A stretch of 64,000 bases of DNA from DATJPY01 sp035506135 (lineage in GTDB: Bacteria; Myxococcota_A; UBA9160; PR03), in contig DATJPY010000014.1 in NCBI GenBank assembly GCA_035506135.1, positions 1 to 64,000 of the forward strand, read 5' to 3'. Positions 8,355-16,438 of this stretch are shown here, piece after piece; position 1 is the first letter of the stretch; each line of letters opens with the position of its first letter. The notes below the pieces were generated by a model, which searched no databases, was not told the DNA's origin, and saw only the letters and a program-made list of their open reading frames with translations. Both the position numbers and the translations under genes were made by a program.

Positions 8355-9669
8355 CGCTCGCGCCCGGCGCGGCGATCGCGAGCCCCGCGCGCAGCGCGGG
8401 CGCATCGGAGATCGCGTCGTACGAGAAGAGGGCGACGCCGGCCGGGTGGAGGCCGCGCACGAAGTCGAGCTGCGCGCGTGCGCGCGCCGGCTCCGAGGCG
8501 AATAGCCATGCGCCGAGGCCGATCCAGACCTTCTCGCCTCCGACGCCGCCGAGCGACGCACGCGCCATGTAGCGCAGCAGGCGGTCGTCGCGCGTGTAGG
8601 CCATCGGCACTGCGAAATCGAGCAGGCCCACGTCGAGCCAGCCGCGCCAGTCCTGGAAGAGCGACAGGTAGGCGCGGTCGGCGTACGCCCACACGGCGGC
8701 CGACACCTCGATGCCGGGATGGGCGGCACGCGCCGCCGAGGCCGCACGCGCGGCCACCTCGGTCACGCGATCGCGCCGCCAGGCGTCCCAGCGCTCGCTG
8801 TTGTCGAGCGAGGCGCCGAACGGCGCTTGGAGGCCGGTCTCGCGCAGGAAGCGCGCGCGCGAGGCCTCGCCGTAGCCGAAGTCGAGGCCCACGCCGAAGC
8901 GCGAGCCCGGGATGAAGGGCAGCACGTCCGGGTGGCGGATGTAGTCGAGGTGGAGGCCGTCGAGCGTCGGGTAGCGGGTCACGAGCTCGGCGACGAGCGC
9001 GGCAAGGGTGTCGGCGACGGCCGGCGCAGCCGGATCCAGCCACACCTGCGGCGTGCCCATCCGGTACCAGCTCCGGTCCGGCTCCGGGAGCTGCAGGTCG
9101 GGATAGTCGAGCACCGAGCGGCCGCGGCGGTCCACCTGGACGGCGTCGACGCCGACGCGCCGCAGGATCGGTCCGTCGCGCGTGGCCGTGAGCGTGAGCG
9201 CGTTCACCCACGCGTGCACGCGCATCCCCTCGGCGTGGGCGGCCTCGAGCAGTTGCGCCAGCGGATCGCCGCCGCCGTGCTCGAACGCGGCCCGCTGCGG
9301 CGAGGCGTCGGCGATCGACGACGAGAACCACGCGCGACCGCCGCGGTAGACCTGCACGAAGAGGTCGGTGGCCCCGAGAGCGCGCCCACTGGCGATCAGC
9401 GCGGGAATCCGCGCGGGATCGTCGAGCACGCGGCGAGAGCCCTCGCACGGGACCCAGAGCGCGACGCGCATCGGTCGCGGGGAGGGGGAGGGCGGACGCT
9501 CCGGCGCCGCGGGAGAGGCGCTCGCGGCCGGCGGCGCCGTCGAGACCGAGGTCTCCGCGGCCGGCACCTCGCGCGCAGCGCGCAGCCACCAGGCGAAGCC
9601 GAGCATCGCGATCAGGGCCGCGAGCCAGCGCCGCGAAGGCGCGAGACGGTTGGCGCGCGGCGGTCCCAC
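8347..9669 (-). CDS. GHL10-type glycosyl hydrolase-like lipid- or wall-facing protein
   Basis: This 440-residue protein has one N-terminal hydrophobic helix (about 14-31, a signal anchor) and a Pro/Ala/Ser-rich linker to about residue 65. The catalytic-type TIM barrel belongs to the GHL10/DUF187 group (YngK-like): MRVALWVPCEG, GATDLFVQVYRGGRAWF, AEGMRVHAWVNALTL, LDGLHLDYIRHPD, and DFAVPMAYTRDDR. The family is thought to act on cell-envelope glycans; the substrate is not established. It starts with GTG, 9 nt after a possible -10 box, and leads the queA-tgt operon. That arrangement is odd, since the function seems unrelated. Confidence 0.8.
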   Translation of the reverse strand: MGPPRANRLAPSRRWLAALIAMLGFAWWLRAAREVPAAETSVSTAPPAASASPAAPERPPSPSPRPMRVALWVPCEGSRRVLDDPARIPALIASGRALGATDLFVQVYRGGRAWFSSSIADASPQRAAFEHGGGDPLAQLLEAAHAEGMRVHAWVNALTLTATRDGPILRRVGVDAVQVDRRGRSVLDYPDLQLPEPDRSWYRMGTPQVWLDPAAPAVADTLAALVAELVTRYPTLDGLHLDYIRHPDVLPFIPGSRFGVGLDFGYGEASRARFLRETGLQAPFGASLDNSERWDAWRRDRVTEVAARAASAARAAHPGIEVSAAVWAYADRAYLSLFQDWRGWLDVGLLDFAVPMAYTRDDRLLRYMARASLGGVGGEKVWIGLGAWLFASEPARARAQLDFVRGLHPAGVALFSYDAISDAPALRAGLAIAAPGASGG

Positions 9670-9678
9670 GGTGCGCGG

Positions 9679-9707
9679 AACCTATCGGAGGCCGGCGCGC
9701 GTCACAA
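9679..9707 (-). promoter_or_regulatory. promoter for the GHL10-queA-tgt operon
   Basis: On the minus strand, TTGTGA (9707-9702) and TAGGTT (9684-9679) are 17 nt apart, and the GTG start follows the -10 box by only 9 nt. This predicts a very short or absent 5' leader; no Shine-Dalgarno sequence is visible. Confidence 0.45.
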
Positions 9708-9713
9708 CGCGCG
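9696..9713. promoter_or_regulatory. inverted repeat in the divergent slt/GHL10 promoter region
   Basis: This perfect 7-bp inverted repeat (CGCGCGT/ACGCGCG, 4-nt spacer) abuts the TTGACA box of slt and overlaps the -35 box of the leftward promoter. It could be an operator controlling both directions. Confidence 0.4.
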
Positions 9714-9741
9714 TTGACAGCAGGGGGCGCTGTCCGACAAT
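9714..9741 (+). promoter_or_regulatory. promoter for slt
   Basis: A consensus TTGACA at 9714 is followed after 16 nt by GACAAT at 9736 (4 of 6 matches). The GTG start of slt is 8 nt past the -10 box, so the transcript would begin at or next to the start codon. Confidence 0.55.
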
Positions 9742-9749
9742 CGGCGGCC

Positions 9750-11762
9750 GTGCGCCGCCGCGTGCTCCTCCTGCTCCTCGTCGCGACCGCGGCGATCGCG
9801 CGCGCGGGCCCGCCTGCATCGCCGCTGCCGCCCGACGCCCAGGCCGCCGCCGACGCGCTGCGCGCGGCGCGCGAGGCGCTCTCGCGAGACGCGTACGAGG
9901 ACGCGGTGCAGCGCTTCACCGAGGCTGCCGACGCGCACCCTGCGATCGCCGACCACGCGCGCCGCCTCGCGGCCTCGGCCCTGCTCGACGCGGGACGCGC
10001 GGAGCCCGCGGAGGCGACCGCTCGGCTCGCCCTCAAGCAGGCGCCGGGCTCCGCCGTGGCCGCACAGCTCTACGATCTCGTGGCGCGCGCGCGAAAGGCG
10101 GTGGGCGACGAGCCCGGAGCGCGCGCGGCGTGGCAGGCGGCGCTCGAGCGCGCCCGGGGCTTCGGGCAGGCCGACGCGATGCATCTGGCGCTCGCCACCT
10201 CGTTCGAGCGCAGCGGCCAGCTCGAGGACGCCGCCCGCGAGGCGCGCGCCGTCTGGGTCGACTCCGCCGAGCGCCCCGAGGCCGATGCGGCCGGCCGCCA
10301 GCTCGCTGCGCTCGAGGCGCGGGCGGGGCGCTCGTTCCGCGGCGCGCCCGACTGGCTTCGCCGCGCCGATCGCCTCTTCGACGCGCAGCGCAGCGCCGCG
10401 GCGCTCGAGGCCTACGAGGCGGCCCTCGGTGCCGGGCTCGCCGGCGAGGCGCGCCGCCACGCCACCGAGCGGCGCGCGCACTGCCTGTTCCGGCTGCGCC
10501 GCTACACCGAGGCGGTGTCGGCGTTCGCCGCGCTGGCGCCCGATCCGACCGCGCGCGTGTGGCACGCACGCGCGCTCGCGCGCTCGGACCGCGTCGAGGA
10601 GGGGATTGCGGCGCTCGAGCAGATTGGACGCGAGCCGCTCGGCGAGACGGCGGCCTGGGCACGCTACCTGGCGGGCCTGCTGCACGCCGGCCGCGGCCGC
10701 GTCGACCGCGCGCGCTCTCTCTGGATCTCGGTGGTCGATGCACACGCGAGCGACGGGCTGGTCGGCGACGCGCTCTGGCAGCTCGGCTGGACGGCGTACA
10801 CGAAGGGCGATTACGCCGAGGCGCGCACGCGCCTGCTGGCGCGCGCGCCGCTCGAGCGCGATCCGATCGAGCGGGTGGCGGCGCGGTACTGGGCGGCGCG
10901 TGCGCTCGAGCACTCCGACCCGAAGACGGCCCGCACCGAGCTCGCCGGCATCGCGCGCGAGTCGCCCTACTCCTACTACGGCTGGCGCGCAGGCCAGCGG
11001 GCGCCGGCGGGGGCGCCGACGATGCCGCAGCCGATCGAGGAAGGGGGCACGGCGATCACCGACCGCGACCTCCTGCCGGCGCGCATCCTGCTCGCGGCCG
11101 GGCTGGAGGCGGAGGCGCTCGCGGAGCTCGCGCAGCTCGATGCGCGGGCCGACGGCCTGCGCGACCACCTCTCGCTCGGCGCGCTGCACGCGGCCGCCGG
11201 CGACTGGGCGGGCGCACAGTCGCTCGTCGTCGCGGCGTACGGCGGGCGCCTCGAGGGCGGGCCGGCGCCCGGTCAGGAGTCGCTCTGGCGCCTCGCCTGG
11301 CCGCAGGCGTGGTCGGCGGAGCTGCGCGCCGCGCTCCCGCCCGGGGCGTCGGTCACGCCGGCACTGGTCTCCTCGGTGATGCGCGAGGAGAGCCGCTACC
11401 GACCCGATGCGGTGTCGGTCACCGGCGCCGTCGGGCTCCTCCAGCTGATGCCCGATACGGCGGCGAGGCAGGCGCCCGAGGTGGGCCTCACCGGCTTCGA
11501 GCCGGACCAGCTCGTCCAGCCGGCCGTCAACCTCCGCATCGGCGCGCACTACCTCGACGCGCTGGTGCGGCGCTTCGACGGTCGGCTCTCTGCCGCGATC
11601 GCGAGCTACAACGCGGGTCCCGAGGCCGTCTCGCAGTGGCTCGCCGCGTCGCCGGGCGCCGACGACGAGGAGTGGGTCGAGTCGATCCCGTATGGCGAGA
11701 CGCGCGGCTACGTGAAGCGCGTGCTGCGCAGCGCCAACGCGTACCGGATGCTCTACCCATGA
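9750..11762 (+). CDS. slt: soluble lytic murein transglycosylase
   Basis: This 670-residue periplasmic enzyme cleaves the MurNAc-GlcNAc bond of peptidoglycan to give anhydro-muropeptides. It has a signal peptide (RRRVLLLLLVATAAIARAG) and a long alpha-helical superhelix of TPR-like repeats (about 30-500). A C-terminal SLT domain carries the catalytic Glu in MREESRYRPDAVS, then GLLQLMP, and IASYNAGPEAV and GYVKRV near the end. GTG 9750 gives the clean signal peptide. The stop overlaps the next start (ATGA), so slt and the PfkB-type kinase are coupled. Confidence 0.92.
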   Translation: MRRRVLLLLLVATAAIARAGPPASPLPPDAQAAADALRAAREALSRDAYEDAVQRFTEAADAHPAIADHARRLAASALLDAGRAEPAEATARLALKQAPGSAVAAQLYDLVARARKAVGDEPGARAAWQAALERARGFGQADAMHLALATSFERSGQLEDAAREARAVWVDSAERPEADAAGRQLAALEARAGRSFRGAPDWLRRADRLFDAQRSAAALEAYEAALGAGLAGEARRHATERRAHCLFRLRRYTEAVSAFAALAPDPTARVWHARALARSDRVEEGIAALEQIGREPLGETAAWARYLAGLLHAGRGRVDRARSLWISVVDAHASDGLVGDALWQLGWTAYTKGDYAEARTRLLARAPLERDPIERVAARYWAARALEHSDPKTARTELAGIARESPYSYYGWRAGQRAPAGAPTMPQPIEEGGTAITDRDLLPARILLAAGLEAEALAELAQLDARADGLRDHLSLGALHAAAGDWAGAQSLVVAAYGGRLEGGPAPGQESLWRLAWPQAWSAELRAALPPGASVTPALVSSVMREESRYRPDAVSVTGAVGLLQLMPDTAARQAPEVGLTGFEPDQLVQPAVNLRIGAHYLDALVRRFDGRLSAAIASYNAGPEAVSQWLAASPGADDEEWVESIPYGETRGYVKRVLRSANAYRMLYP

Positions 11763-12724
11763 GCGCGCGCCTCTGGGACGAGCGGGTGGCGGAGCCCGAG
11801 CTCGACCTGCTGGGCATCGGGCAGGGCTCGATCGACCACGTGTGCAGCGTCGAGGGCCTGCCGCGCTTCACCGGCAAGGAGGCGATGCTCGCCTACGACG
11901 TGCTGCCGGGCGGCCAGATCGCGACGGCGCTGCTCGCGGGCGCGAGGCTCGGGCTGCGCGGCGCCTTCGTGGGCTCGATCGGCACCGACCCGGCGGGACC
12001 GGCGGTGCTCGCTCCGCTGGTGGCGGCTGGGATCGACGCCTCGGGCGTGCGGCGCGTCGCGGGTGCCTCGACCCGCCTCGCCGTCATCCTGGTCGACCGC
12101 GCCAGCGGCGAGCGCACGCTGCTCTGGTATCGCGATCCGCGCCTGCGGCTTCGCGTCGAGGACGTCCCGGCCGCGCGCATCGCCCGCTCGCGCTGTCTCC
12201 TGCTCGACGGCGACGACCCGGAGGTGGGCGCCTACGCAGCGCGGCTGGCGCGCGCTGCGGGGGTGCCGGTCGTGCTGGACGTCGACCGCCGCGCGCCCGG
12301 AATCGATGCGCTCCTCGCCGAGGCGGACTTCCCGATCGTGTCGCGACACTTCGCAGAGTCGTTCTCCGGCGACGGGAGCTTGCGCGGCGGGCTCGAGCGG
12401 CTCGCCGGGCTCGGGGCGCGGCTCGCCGTCGTCACGCTCGGCGACCGCGGCTGCCTCGCGCTCGGCCAGGGGCGCCTGGTGCGCAGCCCCGCCTTCCAGG
12501 TGACGCCGCGCGACACCACCGGCGCTGGCGACGTCTTCCACGCGGCCTTCGTCTGGGGACTGCTCGAGGGCCTCGACGTCGAGCCGCTGCTGCTGGCCGC
12601 CAACGCGGCGGCGGCTCTGAGCGCGCGCGCGCTCGGCGCGCAGGGGGGTCTGCCAACCCGCAACGAGCTCGAGGCCTTCCTGCGCCACGAGCGCCCCGGT
12701 CGCTGGCGCGAGCCGGACGCCTGA
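11759..12724 (+). CDS. PfkB-family carbohydrate kinase
   Basis: This 321-residue ribokinase-like enzyme phosphorylates a sugar or nucleoside hydroxyl with ATP. It shows the N-terminal GGQIATALLAGARLG block (PfkB motif 1) and the anion-hole/catalytic motif DTTGAGDVFHAAFVWGL (PfkB motif 2, Asp base). The substrate cannot be read from sequence. Overlap with slt suggests a link to cell-wall sugar recycling, but that is only inference. Confidence 0.88.
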   Translation: MSARLWDERVAEPELDLLGIGQGSIDHVCSVEGLPRFTGKEAMLAYDVLPGGQIATALLAGARLGLRGAFVGSIGTDPAGPAVLAPLVAAGIDASGVRRVAGASTRLAVILVDRASGERTLLWYRDPRLRLRVEDVPAARIARSRCLLLDGDDPEVGAYAARLARAAGVPVVLDVDRRAPGIDALLAEADFPIVSRHFAESFSGDGSLRGGLERLAGLGARLAVVTLGDRGCLALGQGRLVRSPAFQVTPRDTTGAGDVFHAAFVWGLLEGLDVEPLLLAANAAAALSARALGAQGGLPTRNELEAFLRHERPGRWREPDA

Positions 12725-12785
12725 GGCGCGAGGTCCGGTCTGCCGATACGACCCCGGGCGCGCAGAGGCGCCGGGGAGGTGGTAG

Positions 12786-13220
12786 ATGGCAGCGAGATGC
12801 GAGGGCAGGGCGACGGTCCGGGTGCTGCTCCTCCTGCTCGTCGTCCTGGCGGGCGCGGGCGCCTTCAACTACCAGCGCAACCTGAAGGCGGAGCGGGAGC
12901 AGGAGGCGAAGCGGCCCCTGCACGGCTACGCCAAGGCGGACCTGGAGAAGCTCCAGGCGGCCTACCAGCAGGAGGTCAAACGGCTCGAGGCGCGCTACCA
13001 GGCCGCGAAGGGCAGCCGCAGCGGCGTGCGCGACCGCGAGCTCCTGGGCGATCAGGTGAACGAGTTCGCGCGCGTGACCAAGGAGAGCGACGGAGTCCGC
13101 GACATCGGCGCCGTGCTCTCCGAGCGCGAGGCGGCGCTCCGGGAGGTGCAGACCGAGCTCAGCCAGCGCACGAACGCCGATCCGATGCAGATCTTCCTGC
13201 GCCGCCTGACGACGTTCTAG
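12786..13220 (+). CDS. membrane-anchored coiled-coil protein
   Basis: This 144-residue protein has one N-terminal transmembrane helix (about 11-29) and then an almost entirely charged helical tail, likely a coiled coil (YAKADLEKLQAAYQQEVKRL). GGGGAGG (12773-12779) lies 6 nt before the ATG. The family is not recognised. Its TAG stop shares the tetranucleotide CTAG with the stop of the convergent gene (13217-13220). It starts 61 nt after the kinase gene and may be in the same transcript. Confidence 0.65.
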   Translation: MAARCEGRATVRVLLLLLVVLAGAGAFNYQRNLKAEREQEAKRPLHGYAKADLEKLQAAYQQEVKRLEARYQAAKGSRSGVRDRELLGDQVNEFARVTKESDGVRDIGAVLSEREAALREVQTELSQRTNADPMQIFLRRLTTF

Positions 13221-13864
13221 GACTCCTCCTCGAAGGGTTCCTCGTCGTCGATCTCGCCCGGCGGGAAGAGCTCCTCGTCGGTCTCGTCGGGCTCGGTGCG
13301 CACGCCGAGATCGAACTCCTCCTCGTAGCGCACCGTGCCGTCGTCCTCGTCGTCGAGCAGCGGCGCGATCGGGCGCGGCGGGCGCCGCGGCGCTGCGGGC
13401 TGGGGCGGCGAGCTCGCCGAGACCTTCGGCCGCCGCCGCTGGTCGGCCCCACACTTGGGACAGAGCGGCTCGGGCTTGCTCAGATCGTAGAACTTGGTGC
13501 CGCATTGGAAGCAGCTCCACTTGGTCCCGAGCTTCGAGGCCGCGGCGCTGCCGATCGTGACCGCCACGGTGCGCGGCGGCCCGCCCTTGCGCGGGCGCTT
13601 TCCGGCCGGCACCGCTTCGGCAGGCCGCCCGGACGCGGGCGGGGCCGCGGGCGCGGGCGGCCGGGATCCCGCGCGCTGCGCCGGCTTCGCGCCGGCCTTG
13701 GCCGCAGGCGCGGCCTTCGCCGCCTTCGCGGGAGCCTCGGCCTTCTTGGCCGCAACCGCTGAGGTGGTCTTCTTCTTGGCCACAGCCTTCTTCTCGGAGC
13801 TCTTCTCGGGGCGAGCCGCCTTCCGGGCGCTCGACTTCGCGGGCGTCTTCTTCGACGTCGCCAT
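13217..13864 (-). CDS. TIGR02300-like zinc-ribbon protein with Lys/Ala-rich tail
   Basis: This 215-residue protein has three parts. A very basic Lys/Ala/Pro-rich N-terminus (about 1-95) resembles histone-H1-like tails. A zinc ribbon has cysteines at about 118, 121, 135 and 138 around KFYDLSKPEPLCPKCG, the signature of the FYDLN-acid/TIGR02300 family. The C-terminus (about 165-215) is strongly acidic. Function in the family is unknown; the charge layout suggests nucleic-acid binding or a chaperone-like role. ATG overlaps the stop of the upstream pyrophosphorylase gene (TGATG). Confidence 0.8.
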   Translation of the reverse strand: MATSKKTPAKSSARKAARPEKSSEKKAVAKKKTTSAVAAKKAEAPAKAAKAAPAAKAGAKPAQRAGSRPPAPAAPPASGRPAEAVPAGKRPRKGGPPRTVAVTIGSAAASKLGTKWSCFQCGTKFYDLSKPEPLCPKCGADQRRRPKVSASSPPQPAAPRRPPRPIAPLLDDEDDGTVRYEEEFDLGVRTEPDETDEELFPPGEIDDEEPFEEES

Positions 13865-15273
13865 CAGACCCCCCTCGCAGCCGTCCGGATGGCAGGATCC
13901 ATGAGGCTGCGGATGCCGCTCTCCCGCGCGTCGTCCTCACCTTCGATGCGCGAGCGGTCGACCTCGATCCACGCGTCGGCCGGGGTCGCGATACCCGCGG
14001 CGGCCAGCCAGCGGCGCGCCTGCGCGTCGAGTGCCTCGCGCGCCGTCGCGGGCGAATCGGTCCCGTCGGCGTTCTTGACCGGCGCGTACTCCTCGCCGCG
14101 ATTCACCTCGAGCACGGCGGTGCGCTCGGCCGCCGGGAGCGCGTCGAAGAGGAAGCGCTCGAGCTTGTGACCATTCGGTTGCATCGGCGTGCAGGGGCGT
14201 CCTGCCTCGTCGACGCACGGGATCTTCTTGGCCGATGCGTGGTAGGGAAGGATCGCATCGGCCTGGGCCGCCACGCGCCGGGCGAAGCCGACCTCGAGCG
14301 CGTGGATCGCGATGCTGCCCGCCCAGTAGACCAGCTCGCCGGCGCCGTCGCGCTCGTTGCGGTGCGCGTCGTCGATCTCGGTGTACTCGACGATGCCGAC
14401 CCGATCGCCGATCCGCGCCACCACGCCGACCTTCTCCATCGGATCCAGCTTGCTCACCACCTTGCACGACATCTCGGCGCGCTCCAGGTGGTGGAGCCCG
14501 AGGAAGAGGGGGTCGATCACGGGCACCATCGGGTTGTCGACCTGGAAGTAGGAGACGGTCGAGATCCCGCGCCGTGCCATGTCGTCGAGCGCGCCCGAGT
14601 CGGCGAGCGCCTGGAAGGCGCCGCCGTGGCCGTTGGGGCTCTCGGCGATGCGGTCCCGCGCCTCGAGGATCAGGCGCCCCTCGAAGTCGAGCGCGGGCAC
14701 CATCGCCTGGCAGAGGAACGCCACGTCCTCGCGCGGGAGGCCGAGCCAGGATCGGCGCTCGAAGAACGCCCGCGTGGCCGCATCGGTGGCCGGGCTCGTC
14801 ATCACGTACCACGGAATCGCCGCACGATGGCGCTGGCGCGCCCGGCGAAGCTTCTCGGCGTGGAGCTCGAAGAGCGTGCGGCCGCTCGCCGGGCCGAGCG
14901 GGAAGAGGCCCTTGGGGCCGTCGAAGCCGAGCCGGGTGCCCTGGCCGCCGGCCACGACCATCGCCGCGACGCCGCCATCTCGCAGCAGCTCCTCGCCGCG
15001 CTTGCGAGCGGCGGCACGGCGCTCGGCGCTGCCGCCGCGATCCGGGAGCCGCTCGACGGGCGCAGGCGCGAGCCTTCGAGACCCCGGCGCAGAGAGCCGC
15101 TGGGTGTGCTCGTGCATGCGCTGCAGCGCAGTCAGGTCGATGCGCCGGGCCTGGTCCGCGAGCGCCTGGCGCCCGGCGGCGTCGAGTGCATCCCAGAACC
15201 GGAACACGTGCCCCTGGCCGAACGCGGCGTACCGCTCGCGGAGCTGTTCGATCGATTCCTGCACTTCGCTCAC
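13864..15273 (-). CDS. UDP-sugar pyrophosphorylase, eukaryote-type (UDPGP family)
   Basis: This 469-residue enzyme belongs to the UAP1/AGX-like UDPGP family, which makes UDP-GlcNAc (or UDP-Glc) from UTP and the sugar-1-phosphate. The nucleotide-binding loop VAGGQGTRLGFDGPKG is at about 107-122. SPNGHGG (uridine or base contact), YFQVDNPMVPVIDP (metal-binding D-N) and KKIPCVDEAGRP follow in family order. Bacteria more often use GlmU or GalU for these reactions, so this is an accessory or replacement route. Start is GTG 15273; no strong ribosome-binding site is seen. It is coupled with the TIGR02300-like gene downstream. Confidence 0.85.
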   Translation of the reverse strand: MSEVQESIEQLRERYAAFGQGHVFRFWDALDAAGRQALADQARRIDLTALQRMHEHTQRLSAPGSRRLAPAPVERLPDRGGSAERRAAARKRGEELLRDGGVAAMVVAGGQGTRLGFDGPKGLFPLGPASGRTLFELHAEKLRRARQRHRAAIPWYVMTSPATDAATRAFFERRSWLGLPREDVAFLCQAMVPALDFEGRLILEARDRIAESPNGHGGAFQALADSGALDDMARRGISTVSYFQVDNPMVPVIDPLFLGLHHLERAEMSCKVVSKLDPMEKVGVVARIGDRVGIVEYTEIDDAHRNERDGAGELVYWAGSIAIHALEVGFARRVAAQADAILPYHASAKKIPCVDEAGRPCTPMQPNGHKLERFLFDALPAAERTAVLEVNRGEEYAPVKNADGTDSPATAREALDAQARRWLAAAGIATPADAWIEVDRSRIEGEDDARESGIRSLMDPAIRTAARGV

Positions 15274-15403
15274 TGTCGGGGGGATCCGGAAAGCGCACGC
15301 GGAGTAGCACAGCGGGGAGGCGAAGCAAGCGACGAAGGGCGGGCCGCAGCAGGGCCTCTCACGGGCCGGTCATGCTCTGCGAGCGGCGCCCGGACGCGGC
15401 TAG

Positions 15404-15446
15404 GACACTACCACTCAACTTGACATAATGAATCTTATCGGACGTT
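15404..15446. promoter_or_regulatory. AT-rich islet, possible promoter or operator
   Basis: In very GC-rich surroundings this segment holds ACTCAACTTGACATAATG and AATCTTATC. TTGACA (15420-15425) reads on the plus strand. CATTAT and ATAA-6-TTAT read on the minus strand toward the pyrophosphorylase gene 150 nt away. No complete -35/-10 pair is clear in either direction, so the direction is left open. Confidence 0.35.
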
Positions 15447-15503
15447 CCAAAGGTCGCGCCGGAGAACGAGGCGCCGGAGCGCCCCGTCCGGCGCCGTGGG
15501 CCC

Positions 15504-16259
15504 TCAGGGCTGAGCCTGGGGCTGGGCCTGGGGGCTGGCTCGAAGCTGGAGCTCGCGGAGGCGCGCCTCGACGTGCGGGGGAAGCTTGTGCTCGCCGGGC
15601 TCGCTCTGCAGCTTGGCGTAGAGGGCAAGGGCCTGGTCGCCCTTGCCCGCGTCGGCCCAGACGCGCGCGGCGTCGCCGAGCGCCTCGATCCGGAGGGGGT
15701 AGCTGGGGATCGCGGCGGCGGCTTCGTAGGAGCGGGCGGCATCGTCGAAGTGTCCCGCGTCCTCCTGCAGGCGAGCGATCCGGGCATCGAGCACACCGGC
15801 GATCGGCGAGTCGGACGGAAGCTCGGCGAGGCCGTCCTGCAGGACCGTGAGCGCTCCGGCCGGGTTCCCGAGCTGCGCGTAGATGTCGCTCGCCTGGAGG
15901 CGCGCGAGCGCGGCCGCCGCCGTGCCGCGCTGGGCGCGCGCCACCTCGAGGAAGCGCTCGACGTACTCGGTCCGGACCGTGCGCGCCGTCTCGGGATTCG
16001 CGGGCTCCGGGATCTTGGCGTCGTTGGGCGTCCCGCCCATCGCGACGACGTACTTGGAGCGGACCTCGGCGAGCGCAGCCGCCGCGCGATCCGCGCGCGA
16101 GCCCTGCCACGCGCGCCAGCCGCCAAGCCCCGCGGCGACCACCAGGATCACTCCGGCGATCGCGAGCACGGGCACCGGGTTGGCACCGATCCACGCCACC
16201 AGCCGCTCGCCGAGCGACTCGAGCTCCTCCAGCGTGTCGGTGGGCTCTCTCTTGGCCAC
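15504..16259 (-). CDS. YfgM-like membrane-anchored TPR protein
   Basis: This 251-residue protein has a cytoplasmic N-terminus of about 28 residues, one transmembrane helix (about 30-47, VPVLAIAGVILVVAAG) and a periplasmic TPR array. The order matches the YfgM/TPR_21 family, which works near the Sec translocon and BamB in other Gram-negatives. GTG 16259 is preceded by GGAG. The tail is a short PQAQPQAQP repeat. It lies downstream of der with about 180 nt between; der next to yfgM-like genes is a common arrangement (yfgM-bamB-der in enterobacteria), although bamB is absent here. Confidence 0.8.
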   Translation of the reverse strand: MAKREPTDTLEELESLGERLVAWIGANPVPVLAIAGVILVVAAGLGGWRAWQGSRADRAAAALAEVRSKYVVAMGGTPNDAKIPEPANPETARTVRTEYVERFLEVARAQRGTAAAALARLQASDIYAQLGNPAGALTVLQDGLAELPSDSPIAGVLDARIARLQEDAGHFDDAARSYEAAAAIPSYPLRIEALGDAARVWADAGKGDQALALYAKLQSEPGEHKLPPHVEARLRELQLRASPQAQPQAQP

Positions 16260-16373
16260 GCGTGCTCCGGGGGTTTCGAGGAGCGGCAGTGTAACGGAGG
16301 CCGCACGCGTCGGAACCGCCGTGCGGGCTGGTGACCCTCGCGGCTCCGCGGACTCCGCCTCACTGCCAGCTCG

Positions 16374-16416
16374 ATGAGCTGCGCTCGGCTTCGCCTCGCT
16401 GCGCGCTTCGCTTGCG
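16374..16416 (+). repeat. dispersed hairpin repeat, copy 4 (degenerate)
   Basis: It holds GCTCGGCTTCGCCTCGCTGCGCGC, nearly the same as the left part of the copy at 23608, but the stem is decayed (GCGCTTCGCTTGC). It lies between der and the TPR gene, both on the minus strand. Confidence 0.45.
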
Positions 16417-16436
16417 GGCCGACTCTCGAGTCGGCC
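16417..16436 (-). terminator. hairpin right after der
   Basis: An 8-bp stem (16417-16424 with 16429-16436, 4-nt loop CTCG) sits 2 nt beyond the der stop codon. There is no T-run, so termination strength is uncertain. Confidence 0.4.
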
Positions 16437-16438
16437 TC

